This document shows, piece after piece, positions 26,337 through 34,738 of a DNA stretch of 64,000 nucleotides. The DNA comes from Syntrophaceae bacterium. Lineage in GTDB: Bacteria > Desulfobacterota > Syntrophia > Syntrophales > PHBD01. A program made the translations under genes and the position numbers. Location of the stretch: positions 62,001 to 126,000 of the forward strand of contig JABLXX010000010.1 in NCBI GenBank assembly GCA_013177825.1, given 5' to 3'. A model generated the notes under the pieces. It searched no databases and was not told the origin of the DNA. It was given only the letters and a program-made list of their open reading frames with translations. Position 1 is the stretch's first letter, and each line of letters opens with the position of its first letter.

Positions 26337-27479
26337 ATGAACGTACATATATATCCCACCCCGTTCCGGAACGAGAGCCGGATTCTCAAGATCACGAGGA
26401 GCCTGAAGGAGGCGGCCGCGTTCGACCGGATCCGGATCATGGCCACCTGGGAGGAAGGGCTTGCGGAAGAAGAGGACCTGGACGAGACGCGAAGGGTCGT
26501 CCGCATCCGGAGGCGGATCGGGGAAGGGAGGAACGGAACCTTCTGGAAAGCTGCCCGGGTCGGGGAGTGGTCCTGGCGGGTCATGCATTCCCTTCGGGAA
26601 GAGAACATTGATTGTGTGAATGCCCACAGCCTTTCGGTTCTCCCGCTCTGCGTACTCCTGAAGCGGTCCAAGGGATCGAAGCTGATCTACGATACCCATG
26701 AGCTGGAAACGGAGACAGCCGGTTCCACGGGCATCCGCAGGGTTCTGGCCCGCTGGGTCGAGCGTGTCCTGATCCGCGAGGCGGATGCCGTCATCGCGGT
26801 CAACGATTCCATCGCCTCCTGGTACCGGCGTGCCTACGGGTTGAAACGGGTCTGGGTTGTAAAGAACGTCCCCTATCGTCCGGATTCCGCCCCCATGAAG
26901 ACGGCAATGCTTCGCGACGCCTGTGGCGTCGGAGGGGAGGCGATTCTTTTCCTTTACCAGGGGGCCATGGTGAAGGATCGGGGGATCCGCCGCCTTCTGG
27001 ACGTTTTTTCCAGGCTTGACGAAGGCAGGCATCTTGTCTGCATGGGATTCGGGGAAGACGTCGATCTGGTGCGGAGCTTTGCCCGGAAGCATCCGAACAT
27101 TCATTACCACCCCGCCGTTCCCCCATCCGAGGTTTTCCGCCATACATGCGGCGCCGACGTGGGGGTCCACCTGATTGAAAACACGTGTCTCAATCATTAC
27201 TATTGCCTTCCCAATAAAATCTGGGAATACCTGAACGCGGCCCTCCCCGTCGTCGTGAGCGACCTCCCGGAGATGGCGCGGGTGGTGGACGGCTGCGGAT
27301 GCGGCTGGAAGTGCGGTCCCTCCGACGACGAGGCATTGAAGCTCATCGGCGGGATCACCGTGCAGGACGTGCAGGAAAAGAGGGAACGGGCCCTGGAGGC
27401 CGGATACGGATTCGGCTGGCATGTGGAAGAAAGGGAATTGCTCGATGCCTATCGGACACTCGGCTTCATCGGCCGTTGA
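26337..27479 (+). CDS. Family 4 (GT-B) glycosyltransferase
   Basis: A 380-residue protein. YDTHELETETAG and ADAVIAVNDSIASWY are typical of GT4 N-terminal domains; FLYQGAMVKDRGIRRLLDVF begins the second half and NKIWEYLNAALPVVVSDLPEMARVV replaces the usual EGFGxxxxE motif, as in a subset of capsule and LPS enzymes. It starts 14 bases after the amidotransferase. Probably transfers the amidino sugar or its neighbour; this is inferred only from position. Confidence 0.84.
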   Translation: MNVHIYPTPFRNESRILKITRSLKEAAAFDRIRIMATWEEGLAEEEDLDETRRVVRIRRRIGEGRNGTFWKAARVGEWSWRVMHSLREENIDCVNAHSLSVLPLCVLLKRSKGSKLIYDTHELETETAGSTGIRRVLARWVERVLIREADAVIAVNDSIASWYRRAYGLKRVWVVKNVPYRPDSAPMKTAMLRDACGVGGEAILFLYQGAMVKDRGIRRLLDVFSRLDEGRHLVCMGFGEDVDLVRSFARKHPNIHYHPAVPPSEVFRHTCGADVGVHLIENTCLNHYYCLPNKIWEYLNAALPVVVSDLPEMARVVDGCGCGWKCGPSDDEALKLIGGITVQDVQEKRERALEAGYGFGWHVEERELLDAYRTLGFIGR

Positions 27480-27515
27480 GGATTCGGACAGGCTCCTCCG
27501 AGGATGGACTGAACC

Positions 27516-28814
27516 ATGCTGAGACTCTGGGACCGGTTTTTCGGGCGCATGAGACGAAAAGCCTTTTTCGCCCACACCGTGACGATGATGGGCGGGACGG
27601 CGGTTGCGCAGGTGATAACCCTTCTCGGGACCCTGATCCTCGCCAGGTTTTATCTTCCCTCCCATTTCGGTGTTTTCTCCATGTTCGCCGGTTTGGTCTC
27701 CCTGGTCAGCGTCTGGTCGTCCTTCCGATATGAAATCGCCGTAACGCTGCCGGAAAAGGACGAGGATGCTGCGGCTCTTGTCCAGTTCTCCCTGCTGATT
27801 GTTTGTTCCGTGAGCCTCGTCACCCTGGTTCTGGTGATCGCCGCCGGCCGCTGGCTGCTCCCGGTAAGCCGCATTCAGGATCTGCATCCATGGCTGCCCC
27901 TGCTGCCGCTGTGCATCCTGCAGGTCGGCTCCTACAACACCTTGTACAACTGGTGCCTGAGAGGTCGGCGTTTCCCGGGGATCGTCCTTGCCCGGACGGC
28001 GAAATCCCTGTTCACGGTTTTGGGGCAGTTGATCGCATATCTGGTCGTTGCACTGCCCGGCGGCGGCCTGATCTGCGGCTATGCAATCGGTCTCGCGGCC
28101 GGTCTGGGACCCATTCTAAAACGATCCAAGGTGGTCATTGCCAGCGACATCCGGTGGTCCAGGATGCTTCCTGTCGCGTCCCGGTACGCCGATTTTCCGA
28201 AAAAGGCCGGTATAGGTGCTTTTCTTGACACGGCATCCGCACAGATTCCGCTGATTGTGCTTCCCGTCATTTTCTCCTCTCATGTCGGCGGATCCTTCGC
28301 CGTGGCCGACCGGCTGTTCCGGGGCGCGGTGGACTTTTTCAGCGTGACGCTGGGGCAGGTGTTTTACCAGCGGGTTGCAAGCCTCCGGCGCGACCACGAA
28401 GAGACCACCTCCCTGCTCTTGAAAACCTGGAAACTGCTCTTCGTGTTTTTCATCGGTCCCAGCCTGCTGATGCTGTTCTTCGGCAGGGAAATCTTCCTCC
28501 TGCTCCTGGGGTCGGGATGGAGCGAAGCGGGGGAGTATGCCGCGATTCTCTCCATCGGCTTCATCGGGCAGCTTGTGGTCTCCCCGACGAGCCTCGGCCT
28601 TATGGCATTCGAGAAACTCAACCTGCTGCTCGGCTGGCAGGTGCTGTCCTTCCTGACGATGATCACCGCCCTGTTGCTGGGGTTTTTCTTCTGGCGCCAG
28701 GACATCAAGTCTTTCCTGTGGTTCTGGTCCTGCAAGGAAGCGGTTATTTATCTGCTGTACGGGGCGATCCTCTACCGGATCCATCAGAGACACGAGGAGT
28801 CTCTGTCTGTATAA
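27516..28814 (+). CDS. wzx: Second Wzx-type polysaccharide flippase
   Basis: A 432-residue polytopic protein: AHTVTMMGGTAVAQVITLLGTLILARFYLPSHFG at the start, the SFRYEIAVTLPEKDEDA loop, and paired hydrophobic helices throughout. The SxRYExAxxLP loop is shared with the flippase at 22372, so the two are related, but they are not close copies. Having two flippases suggests two repeat-unit types, or one flippase for a separate glycan. It is followed by genes for nucleotide-sugar modification and the initiating transferase. Confidence 0.87.
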   Translation: MLRLWDRFFGRMRRKAFFAHTVTMMGGTAVAQVITLLGTLILARFYLPSHFGVFSMFAGLVSLVSVWSSFRYEIAVTLPEKDEDAAALVQFSLLIVCSVSLVTLVLVIAAGRWLLPVSRIQDLHPWLPLLPLCILQVGSYNTLYNWCLRGRRFPGIVLARTAKSLFTVLGQLIAYLVVALPGGGLICGYAIGLAAGLGPILKRSKVVIASDIRWSRMLPVASRYADFPKKAGIGAFLDTASAQIPLIVLPVIFSSHVGGSFAVADRLFRGAVDFFSVTLGQVFYQRVASLRRDHEETTSLLLKTWKLLFVFFIGPSLLMLFFGREIFLLLLGSGWSEAGEYAAILSIGFIGQLVVSPTSLGLMAFEKLNLLLGWQVLSFLTMITALLLGFFFWRQDIKSFLWFWSCKEAVIYLLYGAILYRIHQRHEESLSV

Positions 28815-28838
28815 ACATTCATCGACAAGGAGCGTATC

Positions 28839-29822
28839 ATGATTCAAGTCGCCCAGATCGGTGTGGGGTACTGGGGCCCCAACCTGCTGCGCAACCTGAT
28901 TGCGAACCGGCGCTGCCGGGTGAAGGCCGTAGCGGAATTGTCTGCGGAGCGCCGCAATTACGTTCAATCCCTGTATCCGGCTGTTGCGGTGACGGACCGG
29001 GTGGAGGATGTCGTCGGAGACCCGGAGGTGGACGCGGTGATCGTGGCCACCCCAGTGGCAAGCCACTACGACCTTGCCATGGCGGCGCTGGATGCGGGAA
29101 AGCATATCCTCGTGGAAAAGCCCCTGGCCCGGAGCGTGGCGGAGGTTGAGGCCATCGGCCGTCTGGCGGAGGAGCGAAAACGGGTGGCCATGGTCGGCCA
29201 CACGTTCCTCTACAATGCCGCGGTCCGATACGTGAAGAAACTGATCGATGACCGGGAGATCGGCGACATCCGCTACATCTACAGCCAGCGCCTGAATCTG
29301 GGAAGGATCCGCTCCGACGTGGACGCTCTCTGGAATTTTGCCCCCCACGACGTCAGCATCATCCAATACTGGCTGGGCGACCCCGAGCCGGTTTCGGTGG
29401 TGAAGCGGGGGGTGGACTTCATCCAGCCGGGGATTGCCGACGTCGTCTTCATGAACATCCACTATCCCGGGAAAATCATGGCCAATATCCACGTCAGCTG
29501 GCTGGACCCCGGCAAGGTGAGGTGCATGACCGTCGTGGGTTCCCGGAAGATGGTCGTGTATGACGACGTGGCGGAAAACAAGATCGCCGTTTATGACAAG
29601 GGGATCGACCGCAAGGCCGTCCTGGGGGAGAACATGGATTACGATGGTCCTTCCTATCCGACCTTCAGCCTCCGGTCCGGCGATATCCTGATCCCGAAGA
29701 TCGACTTCCAGGAGCCCCTGAAGGTGGAGATCGACCACTTTCTCGACTGCATTGAAAGGGGTACGCCCTGCCTGACCGGCATCGACCACGCCCGAAAGGT
29801 CGTGGAGATCCTCTCGTCGTGA
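28839..29822 (+). CDS. Gfo/Idh/MocA-family sugar dehydrogenase (WbpB/WlbA-like)
   Basis: NAD-dependent oxidoreductase of 327 residues. GVGYWGPNLLRN near the N-terminus is the Rossmann loop, VEKPLARS contains the catalytic Lys of EKP, and HDVSIIQYWLG the catalytic His region. An AAGGAG ribosome site lies 7 bases before the ATG. In several O-antigen loci this family (WbpB/WlbA) oxidises C3 of UDP-GlcNAcA, feeding a DegT aminotransferase and a hexapeptide acetyltransferase, both present here at 32128 and 31701. That pathway assignment is inferred from the gene set, not proven by residues. Confidence 0.87.
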   Translation: MIQVAQIGVGYWGPNLLRNLIANRRCRVKAVAELSAERRNYVQSLYPAVAVTDRVEDVVGDPEVDAVIVATPVASHYDLAMAALDAGKHILVEKPLARSVAEVEAIGRLAEERKRVAMVGHTFLYNAAVRYVKKLIDDREIGDIRYIYSQRLNLGRIRSDVDALWNFAPHDVSIIQYWLGDPEPVSVVKRGVDFIQPGIADVVFMNIHYPGKIMANIHVSWLDPGKVRCMTVVGSRKMVVYDDVAENKIAVYDKGIDRKAVLGENMDYDGPSYPTFSLRSGDILIPKIDFQEPLKVEIDHFLDCIERGTPCLTGIDHARKVVEILSS

Positions 29823-29846
29823 TGGCATCCTGACAGGGGAAAAAGC

Positions 29847-31088
29847 GTGAAGATCGTTTACCTCCATCAGTACTTCGTGACGCCCGACATGCCCGGAGGA
29901 ACCCGCTCCTATGAAATGGGGCGCCGGCTCGTCGAGGCCGGCCACGAGGTCCATATGATCACCTCCGATCAGTCGGGGCGCTTCGATGCGTCTGAAGGGT
30001 GGCGCATTACGGAGGAAGCCGGCATCCACGTTCATTGGACGACGGTTCCTTATGGAAACGAGATGCCGTACGGGGAGAGGATCAAGGCTTTTTTCCTCTT
30101 TGCCTGGCGATCGGCCAGAGAGGCGGCGCGCGTTGGAGGGGATCTGGTCTTTGCCACGAGTACACCCCTGACGATTGCGCTTCCCGCCGTGTATGCGGCG
30201 AAGCGCTGCGGCATCCCGATGGTTTTCGAGGTTCGCGATCTGTGGCCCGCGGTTCCCATTGCCCTCGGAGCGTTGAAAAATCCGCTGAGCCGCTGGCTGG
30301 CACGGCGACTAGAGCGATTTGCATACGGGAACGCTTCCCATGTGGTCGCGCTGGCCCCGGGGATGCGGGACGCCATCGTGGAAACGGGCTATCCGTCCGG
30401 GCAGGTCTCCGTGATTCCCAACGGGGCCGATCTCGATCTGTTCGATGTGCCGCCGGAGGAGGGAAAGCGCCTGCGGAGCCTTCATCCGTGGCTGCAGGGC
30501 CGGCCGCTGGTCCTCTTTGCCGGGACGCTGGGCATGGCGAACGGAGTCGATTACCTGGTGCGGCTGGCATCTGCCGTACGCATGCTCGATCCGGAAATCC
30601 GCTTCCTGGTGATCGGCGGAGGAAAAGAGGTGGAGCGGGTCCGGGGCATGGCCCGGGAGCAGGACGTTCTGGAGAAGAATTTCTTCATGATGAACGCCAT
30701 CCCCAAGCGGGAAGTTCCCGCCTGGCTGTCGGCATCGGATCTTGTTACAGCCCTTTTCACGGGTCCGAAGATTGTCTGGAAGGATGCGGTCCAGAACAAG
30801 TTTTTCGATGCCATGGCGGCGGGGAGGCCCATCGTCAACAATTTCGACGGGTGGCAGTCCCGGCTTGCCGAGGAGCACGGAGCGGGGCTCATCCTTCCTG
30901 CCGATGACATTCCCGAGGCCGCCCGCCTGCTGACCGGTGCCATCCGCAACCCGGAATGGATGGAAAAAGCCCGAAGCGCGGCCGGGAAGCTTGCCCGGGA
31001 GCTGTTTTCCAGGGAGCGGCTTGCCCGGGAACTGGAGCGGGTTTTGATGTCCGTCCGGAGTGGCCATAAGGCCGGGGACAACGTCTGA
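29847..31088 (+). CDS. Family 4 (GT-B) glycosyltransferase, WbuB-like
   Basis: A 413-residue enzyme. KIVYLHQYFVTPDMPGGTRSYE followed by MITSDQ is characteristic of WbuB-type transferases, which act early in O-antigen assembly next to a PglC/WcaJ-type enzyme. VFEVRDLWPAVPIALGALKNP and LFAGTLGMANGVDYLV are further family segments. The start is GTG at 29847 after a GGGGA purine site. It ends in a TGATG junction with the phosphoglycosyl transferase gene, which supports the view that it adds the second sugar onto the product of that enzyme. Confidence 0.9.
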   Translation: MKIVYLHQYFVTPDMPGGTRSYEMGRRLVEAGHEVHMITSDQSGRFDASEGWRITEEAGIHVHWTTVPYGNEMPYGERIKAFFLFAWRSAREAARVGGDLVFATSTPLTIALPAVYAAKRCGIPMVFEVRDLWPAVPIALGALKNPLSRWLARRLERFAYGNASHVVALAPGMRDAIVETGYPSGQVSVIPNGADLDLFDVPPEEGKRLRSLHPWLQGRPLVLFAGTLGMANGVDYLVRLASAVRMLDPEIRFLVIGGGKEVERVRGMAREQDVLEKNFFMMNAIPKREVPAWLSASDLVTALFTGPKIVWKDAVQNKFFDAMAAGRPIVNNFDGWQSRLAEEHGAGLILPADDIPEAARLLTGAIRNPEWMEKARSAAGKLARELFSRERLARELERVLMSVRSGHKAGDNV

Positions 31089-31711
31089 TGCAACCGGGGG
31101 CGGCGCATTACTGCAAACGCGCGATGGATCTGGCCATCGGCGGATGTGCGTTTGTTCTGGTCCTTCCGGTCATGGCCCTGATCGCCCTCATGATCCTCCG
31201 GACCCTTGGCCGGCCGGTCCTTTTCCGGCAAATCCGCCCGGGACTGAACGGGAAGCCCTTCGGTCTTTACAAGTTCCGGACCATGACGGACGCGAGGGAC
31301 GGGGAGGGGCGCCTCCTGTCCGACGAGGAGCGACTGACGGCATTCGGCCGGTTTCTGAGATCAACATCTCTTGACGAACTCCCCGAACTCTGGAATGTGC
31401 TGCGGGGTGACATGAGCCTGGTGGGGCCGAGGCCCCTTTTGACGGCTTATCTGGATCGCTACGACTCCGAGCAGAAGCGCCGGCACCACGTGAAGCCCGG
31501 GCTGACCGGCTGGGCGCAGGTGAACGGGCGGAATGCGCTGACGTGGGAGGATAAATTCCGGCTGGACGTCTGGTATGTGGACAACCGCAACCTGTTGCTT
31601 GACCTGAAGATTCTCTTCATGACCCTGGGAATCGTTCTCAGGAGGGAAGGCATCAGCCAGGAAGGACACTGTACAGCGGAGGAATTCAAGGGGAGCAGGC
31701 ATGAAGACTGA
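31088..31711 (+). CDS. Small monotopic phosphoglycosyl transferase (PglC/WbaP C-terminal type)
   Basis: Bacterial sugar transferase family, 207 residues. One N-terminal hydrophobic re-entrant helix (about residues 13-38) precedes LYKFRTM and the Asp96-Glu97 dyad in STSLDELPELWNVLRGDMSLVGPRPLL. The dyad's Asp forms the phosphosugar enzyme intermediate in PglC. The KPGLTGWAQVNGRN block is also present. It should start the O-unit by moving a sugar 1-phosphate from a UDP-sugar to undecaprenyl phosphate. Given the WbpM-type dehydratase at 34739, the sugar may be a 6-deoxy-4-keto or diamino product. Overlaps the next gene by 11 bases. Confidence 0.92.
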   Translation: MQPGAAHYCKRAMDLAIGGCAFVLVLPVMALIALMILRTLGRPVLFRQIRPGLNGKPFGLYKFRTMTDARDGEGRLLSDEERLTAFGRFLRSTSLDELPELWNVLRGDMSLVGPRPLLTAYLDRYDSEQKRRHHVKPGLTGWAQVNGRNALTWEDKFRLDVWYVDNRNLLLDLKILFMTLGIVLRREGISQEGHCTAEEFKGSRHED

Positions 31712-32141
31712 AAAAGACCGCTTTGCCGACTGGCAGTATCCGGAAATTGAGGAGGGCAAGCCCACAAAGTACCATTGGCTGGTCCGGCATGTTCCGGGGC
31801 TTCGCCTTGGGTACCGGACGGACATCGGGGCCTTTACGTATATCAATGCCGTCCGCGGCGTCGTCATCGGAGACGAGGTCCAGATCGGATCGCACTGCTC
31901 CATTTATTCCGTTTCCACGATCGACGACAAGGCCGGGGAAGTCCGGCTGGACCGGAACTGCCGGATCGGGAGCCACTCGGTCATCATGCCCGGTGTCCAC
32001 ATCGGGGAGAACGCCGTCGTTGCGGCCTGCAGTTTCGTCAATCGGGACATTCCGGCCGACGTTGTCGCCGGGGGAGTCCCGGCAAAAGTGCTGCGGAAGT
32101 TGCCGCCGCGCGGGAAAGAGGGGGAAAATGGGAAAGGCTGA
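31701..32141 (+). CDS. Left-handed beta-helix (hexapeptide) acyltransferase
   Basis: A 146-residue protein with hexapeptide-repeat character: IGAFTYINAVRGVVIGDEVQIGSHCSIYSVSTID, then IGSHSVIMPGVHIGENAVVAACSFV and VAGGVPAKVLRK, the usual C-terminal closure of LbH acetyltransferases. His residues in the coil (IGSHC, IGSHS) are plausible catalytic bases. It probably N- or O-acetylates a sugar nucleotide made by the DegT aminotransferase encoded next, with which it overlaps by 14 bases. In WbpD-type pathways this gives a 3-acetamido group; O-acetylation is also possible. Confidence 0.85.
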   Translation: MKTEKDRFADWQYPEIEEGKPTKYHWLVRHVPGLRLGYRTDIGAFTYINAVRGVVIGDEVQIGSHCSIYSVSTIDDKAGEVRLDRNCRIGSHSVIMPGVHIGENAVVAACSFVNRDIPADVVAGGVPAKVLRKLPPRGKEGENGKG

Positions 32142-33348
32142 TCGTCTTGCGGTGGAGGGCGGGCATGCGGTACGGCATGTCCCATACCCGTCCTGGCCTG
32201 TTTATGATGATGACGAGGTGATGGCCGCAACATCCGTTCTCCGTTCCGGCCGGGTGAACTATTGGACCGGCGAGGAAGGACATATCTTTGAGAAGGAATT
32301 TGCCTCGTATGTTGGCACCGGGTATGCGGTGGCCATGGCCAACGGAACGGTTGCACTGGACAGTGCGTTTCGGGCCCTGGGAATCGGTGCCGGTGACGAG
32401 GTCGTCGTAACGCCCCGGACGTTCATTGCCTCGGCCAGCGCGTTTATCCTCCTGGGGGCAATCCCCGTTTTTGCCGATGTGGATCCCGACAGTCAGAACA
32501 TAACGGCGGAAACCATGGCGCGGGTCGTCACTCCCCGGACGAAGGCGGTCCTCGCCGTGCATCATGCCGGATGGCCCTGTGAAATGGATCCGATCATGGA
32601 TATGGCCAGGGATCGATGCCTTTGGGTGGTCGAGGACAGCGCCCATGCCCACGGCGCTCTTTATCGGGGCAGGAAAACAGGCTCTTTCGGGGATGTGGCC
32701 GCCTTTTCCTTCTGTCAGGACAAGATCATGACAACGGCCGGGGAAGGCGGGATGGTTACCACCGGCAAGGAGGAGATCTGGTCGGCAGTCTGGTCGTTCA
32801 AGGACCATGGGAAAAGTTTTTGGCCCGCGCACGAGAAGCATCATCCTCCCGTTTTCAGGTGGCTTCACGATTCCTTCGGATCCAATTACCGGATGACCGA
32901 GCTGCAGGCTGCAATCGGCCGGATCCAGCTGAAAAAACTTGATGGCTGGCTCGGGAAAAGGGAGCGCAACGCCCGCTATCTCTCGGATCGCCTCGCCCAT
33001 GTGCCGGGCCTGCGTGTCGTTGTTCCCCCTCCTCACGTCCGGCATTCCTACTACAAGTATTATGTGTTTTTGATTCCCGAGATGCTGAAGGATTCCTGGG
33101 ACCAGGAGCGCATCATCACGTCGGTGACAGCCGAGGGTGTGCCCTGCTTCAGCGGCACCTGCGGTGAAATCTACATGGAAAAGGCCTTTATCGATACGGG
33201 CCTGGTTCCCCGGGACAGGCTTCCCGTGGCGGAGCGGCTGTCGGAGACGAGCCTCATGTTTCCCGTTCACCCGACGCTGGAAACGGACGATCTCCAGGAC
33301 ACCGTCATGGCGGTGGAGAAAGTGATGCGCCATGCCGTCAGGGCATAA
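32128..33348 (+). CDS. DegT/DnrJ/EryC1/StrS-family sugar aminotransferase (WbpE-like context)
   Basis: PLP enzyme of 406 residues. Asp170 in VVEDSAHA and Lys199 in FCQDKIMTTAGEGG are the cofactor-binding residues, and SNYRMTELQAAIG is strongly conserved in the family. ATG 32128 is chosen since the family N-terminus starts shortly after; upstream extension would overlap most of the acyltransferase gene. With the Gfo/Idh dehydrogenase (28839) and acyltransferase (31701), it could form the C3 amination steps to a 2,3-diacetamido uronic acid. The lack of a UDP-GlcNAc 6-dehydrogenase in the window leaves this open. Confidence 0.9.
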   Translation: MGKADRLAVEGGHAVRHVPYPSWPVYDDDEVMAATSVLRSGRVNYWTGEEGHIFEKEFASYVGTGYAVAMANGTVALDSAFRALGIGAGDEVVVTPRTFIASASAFILLGAIPVFADVDPDSQNITAETMARVVTPRTKAVLAVHHAGWPCEMDPIMDMARDRCLWVVEDSAHAHGALYRGRKTGSFGDVAAFSFCQDKIMTTAGEGGMVTTGKEEIWSAVWSFKDHGKSFWPAHEKHHPPVFRWLHDSFGSNYRMTELQAAIGRIQLKKLDGWLGKRERNARYLSDRLAHVPGLRVVVPPPHVRHSYYKYYVFLIPEMLKDSWDQERIITSVTAEGVPCFSGTCGEIYMEKAFIDTGLVPRDRLPVAERLSETSLMFPVHPTLETDDLQDTVMAVEKVMRHAVRA

Positions 33349-33364
33349 ACGTCAGGCCATTGCA

Positions 33365-34645
33365 ATGAACGACAGGAACCCGGCACAATCCCCTGTTGCG
33401 GATAACGGAGCGAGGATAACCAGAGCGATACAGTGCACGGTACTGGTTCTTCTGGCGGTTTACGTTTTCATCAATCCGTTTCCGCGAAAGACGGCCATTG
33501 AGCTGATCACATTTTACTCGTCCACGCTTATGGTCGCCATCCTTTCGCTGACCGGCAGGATGAAGCTGAACTTCAGGACACCTCTGACGATTCCGCTGCT
33601 CCTGTTCGCCTTCTGGGGATTCCTGGGGCTTTTTTCCGCCTTGGACGTGAAGAACAGCATTCATGACTACTATGCCCACCTTCTCTGTTTTCTTGTCTTG
33701 TTCTTCCTGATCTTCAACGTATTCGACACAAAGGAGAAACTGATTCTCCTGCTCCGCCTGACCGTTGTCTCGGGCCTCCTCTTTTCTGCCGGCCTTCTCG
33801 TTTATTACTATGGCATCGCCCGCTATCCCCTGACGGAGCGGCTGGGCATGTACATTCCCTACCTGGAGTTCAATCCAGGGTTTCTGACTTATACAACCCT
33901 GTTCACGGTGTTCCTGTCTCTCGGATTCCTGAGGCTGAAAAGCGACGGTGCGTACCGGTACCTGTACCTGTTCGGTGTGATTGTCTCGGCGGCGGCGTCG
34001 GTTTTGAGCGGGGCGCGGGCGGCGTTTGTCGGTGCGCTCGCCCCGGCGTGGGTGTTCCTGCCCCGGTTGCGGAAGAACCTGCTTCCGCTGTTTGTCATCC
34101 TCATCGCGGGCGTGCTGATGTTTTCATTCGTTCCCAGCGTGAGGGACCGCATGTCCCTCAAGGCTCTGGCCGGCGAGTCCAGGGTCAAGATTGCCATGAT
34201 CTCCATCGAGCTGCTCAAGGACTATCCCGTCTTCGGGATCGGCTACGGGATGCAGACATACGGAAACCGGCAGTATGTGGATTTGGCGAAATACAACGCA
34301 AGGTTGCCGGAGAAATACCGGCAGCATCATGAAGGCGGCATCTTCTGGGGCGCGACGCACAATTCCTACATGGACGTCGCCGTCCGTACCGGCCTGGTGG
34401 GGCTCGTCCTGTGGCTGTATGTTCTGGTTGCTGCGTTTCGAACGAGCATCGGGCTGATGATGAAAGGGGAGGACCGGGAAATCCGGCACCTGGGTGTCAT
34501 CCTGACGGCGTCGCTGACGTGCATCACGGTCCTTGACCTGTTCATGGACTCGGCCTTCGGTCCGCAACTGACGATTCATTATGTCCTGTTTGGAATGATT
34601 GCCGTTCTGTGGCAATGTCAATCACGGGAAAGGGAACACTCCTGA
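33365..34645 (+). CDS. O-antigen ligase/polymerase family membrane protein (WaaL/Wzy type)
   Basis: Polytopic membrane protein (426 residues from ATG 33365; an earlier in-frame ATG at 33332 lies within the aminotransferase gene). About ten hydrophobic segments occur. SGARAAFVGALAPAWVFLPRLR is the Wzy_C arginine region, and a long periplasmic loop has GYGMQTYG and ATHNSYMDVAVRTGLVGLVL, with the HNSY-type motif of WaaL/Wzy proteins. Its closeness to the heptosyltransferase and WbpM genes makes the ligase role attractive, while the protein at 21060 might be Wzy; this is a guess. Confidence 0.85.
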   Translation: MNDRNPAQSPVADNGARITRAIQCTVLVLLAVYVFINPFPRKTAIELITFYSSTLMVAILSLTGRMKLNFRTPLTIPLLLFAFWGFLGLFSALDVKNSIHDYYAHLLCFLVLFFLIFNVFDTKEKLILLLRLTVVSGLLFSAGLLVYYYGIARYPLTERLGMYIPYLEFNPGFLTYTTLFTVFLSLGFLRLKSDGAYRYLYLFGVIVSAAASVLSGARAAFVGALAPAWVFLPRLRKNLLPLFVILIAGVLMFSFVPSVRDRMSLKALAGESRVKIAMISIELLKDYPVFGIGYGMQTYGNRQYVDLAKYNARLPEKYRQHHEGGIFWGATHNSYMDVAVRTGLVGLVLWLYVLVAAFRTSIGLMMKGEDREIRHLGVILTASLTCITVLDLFMDSAFGPQLTIHYVLFGMIAVLWQCQSREREHS

Positions 34646-34738
34646 AGACAGGACCAATCGACGTCGCTCAGCAAATTGTATTGTAATGTCAATATGTAAG
34701 GAAGTGGCAGGCACCGATCGCCCCGACCGGCAACATTT

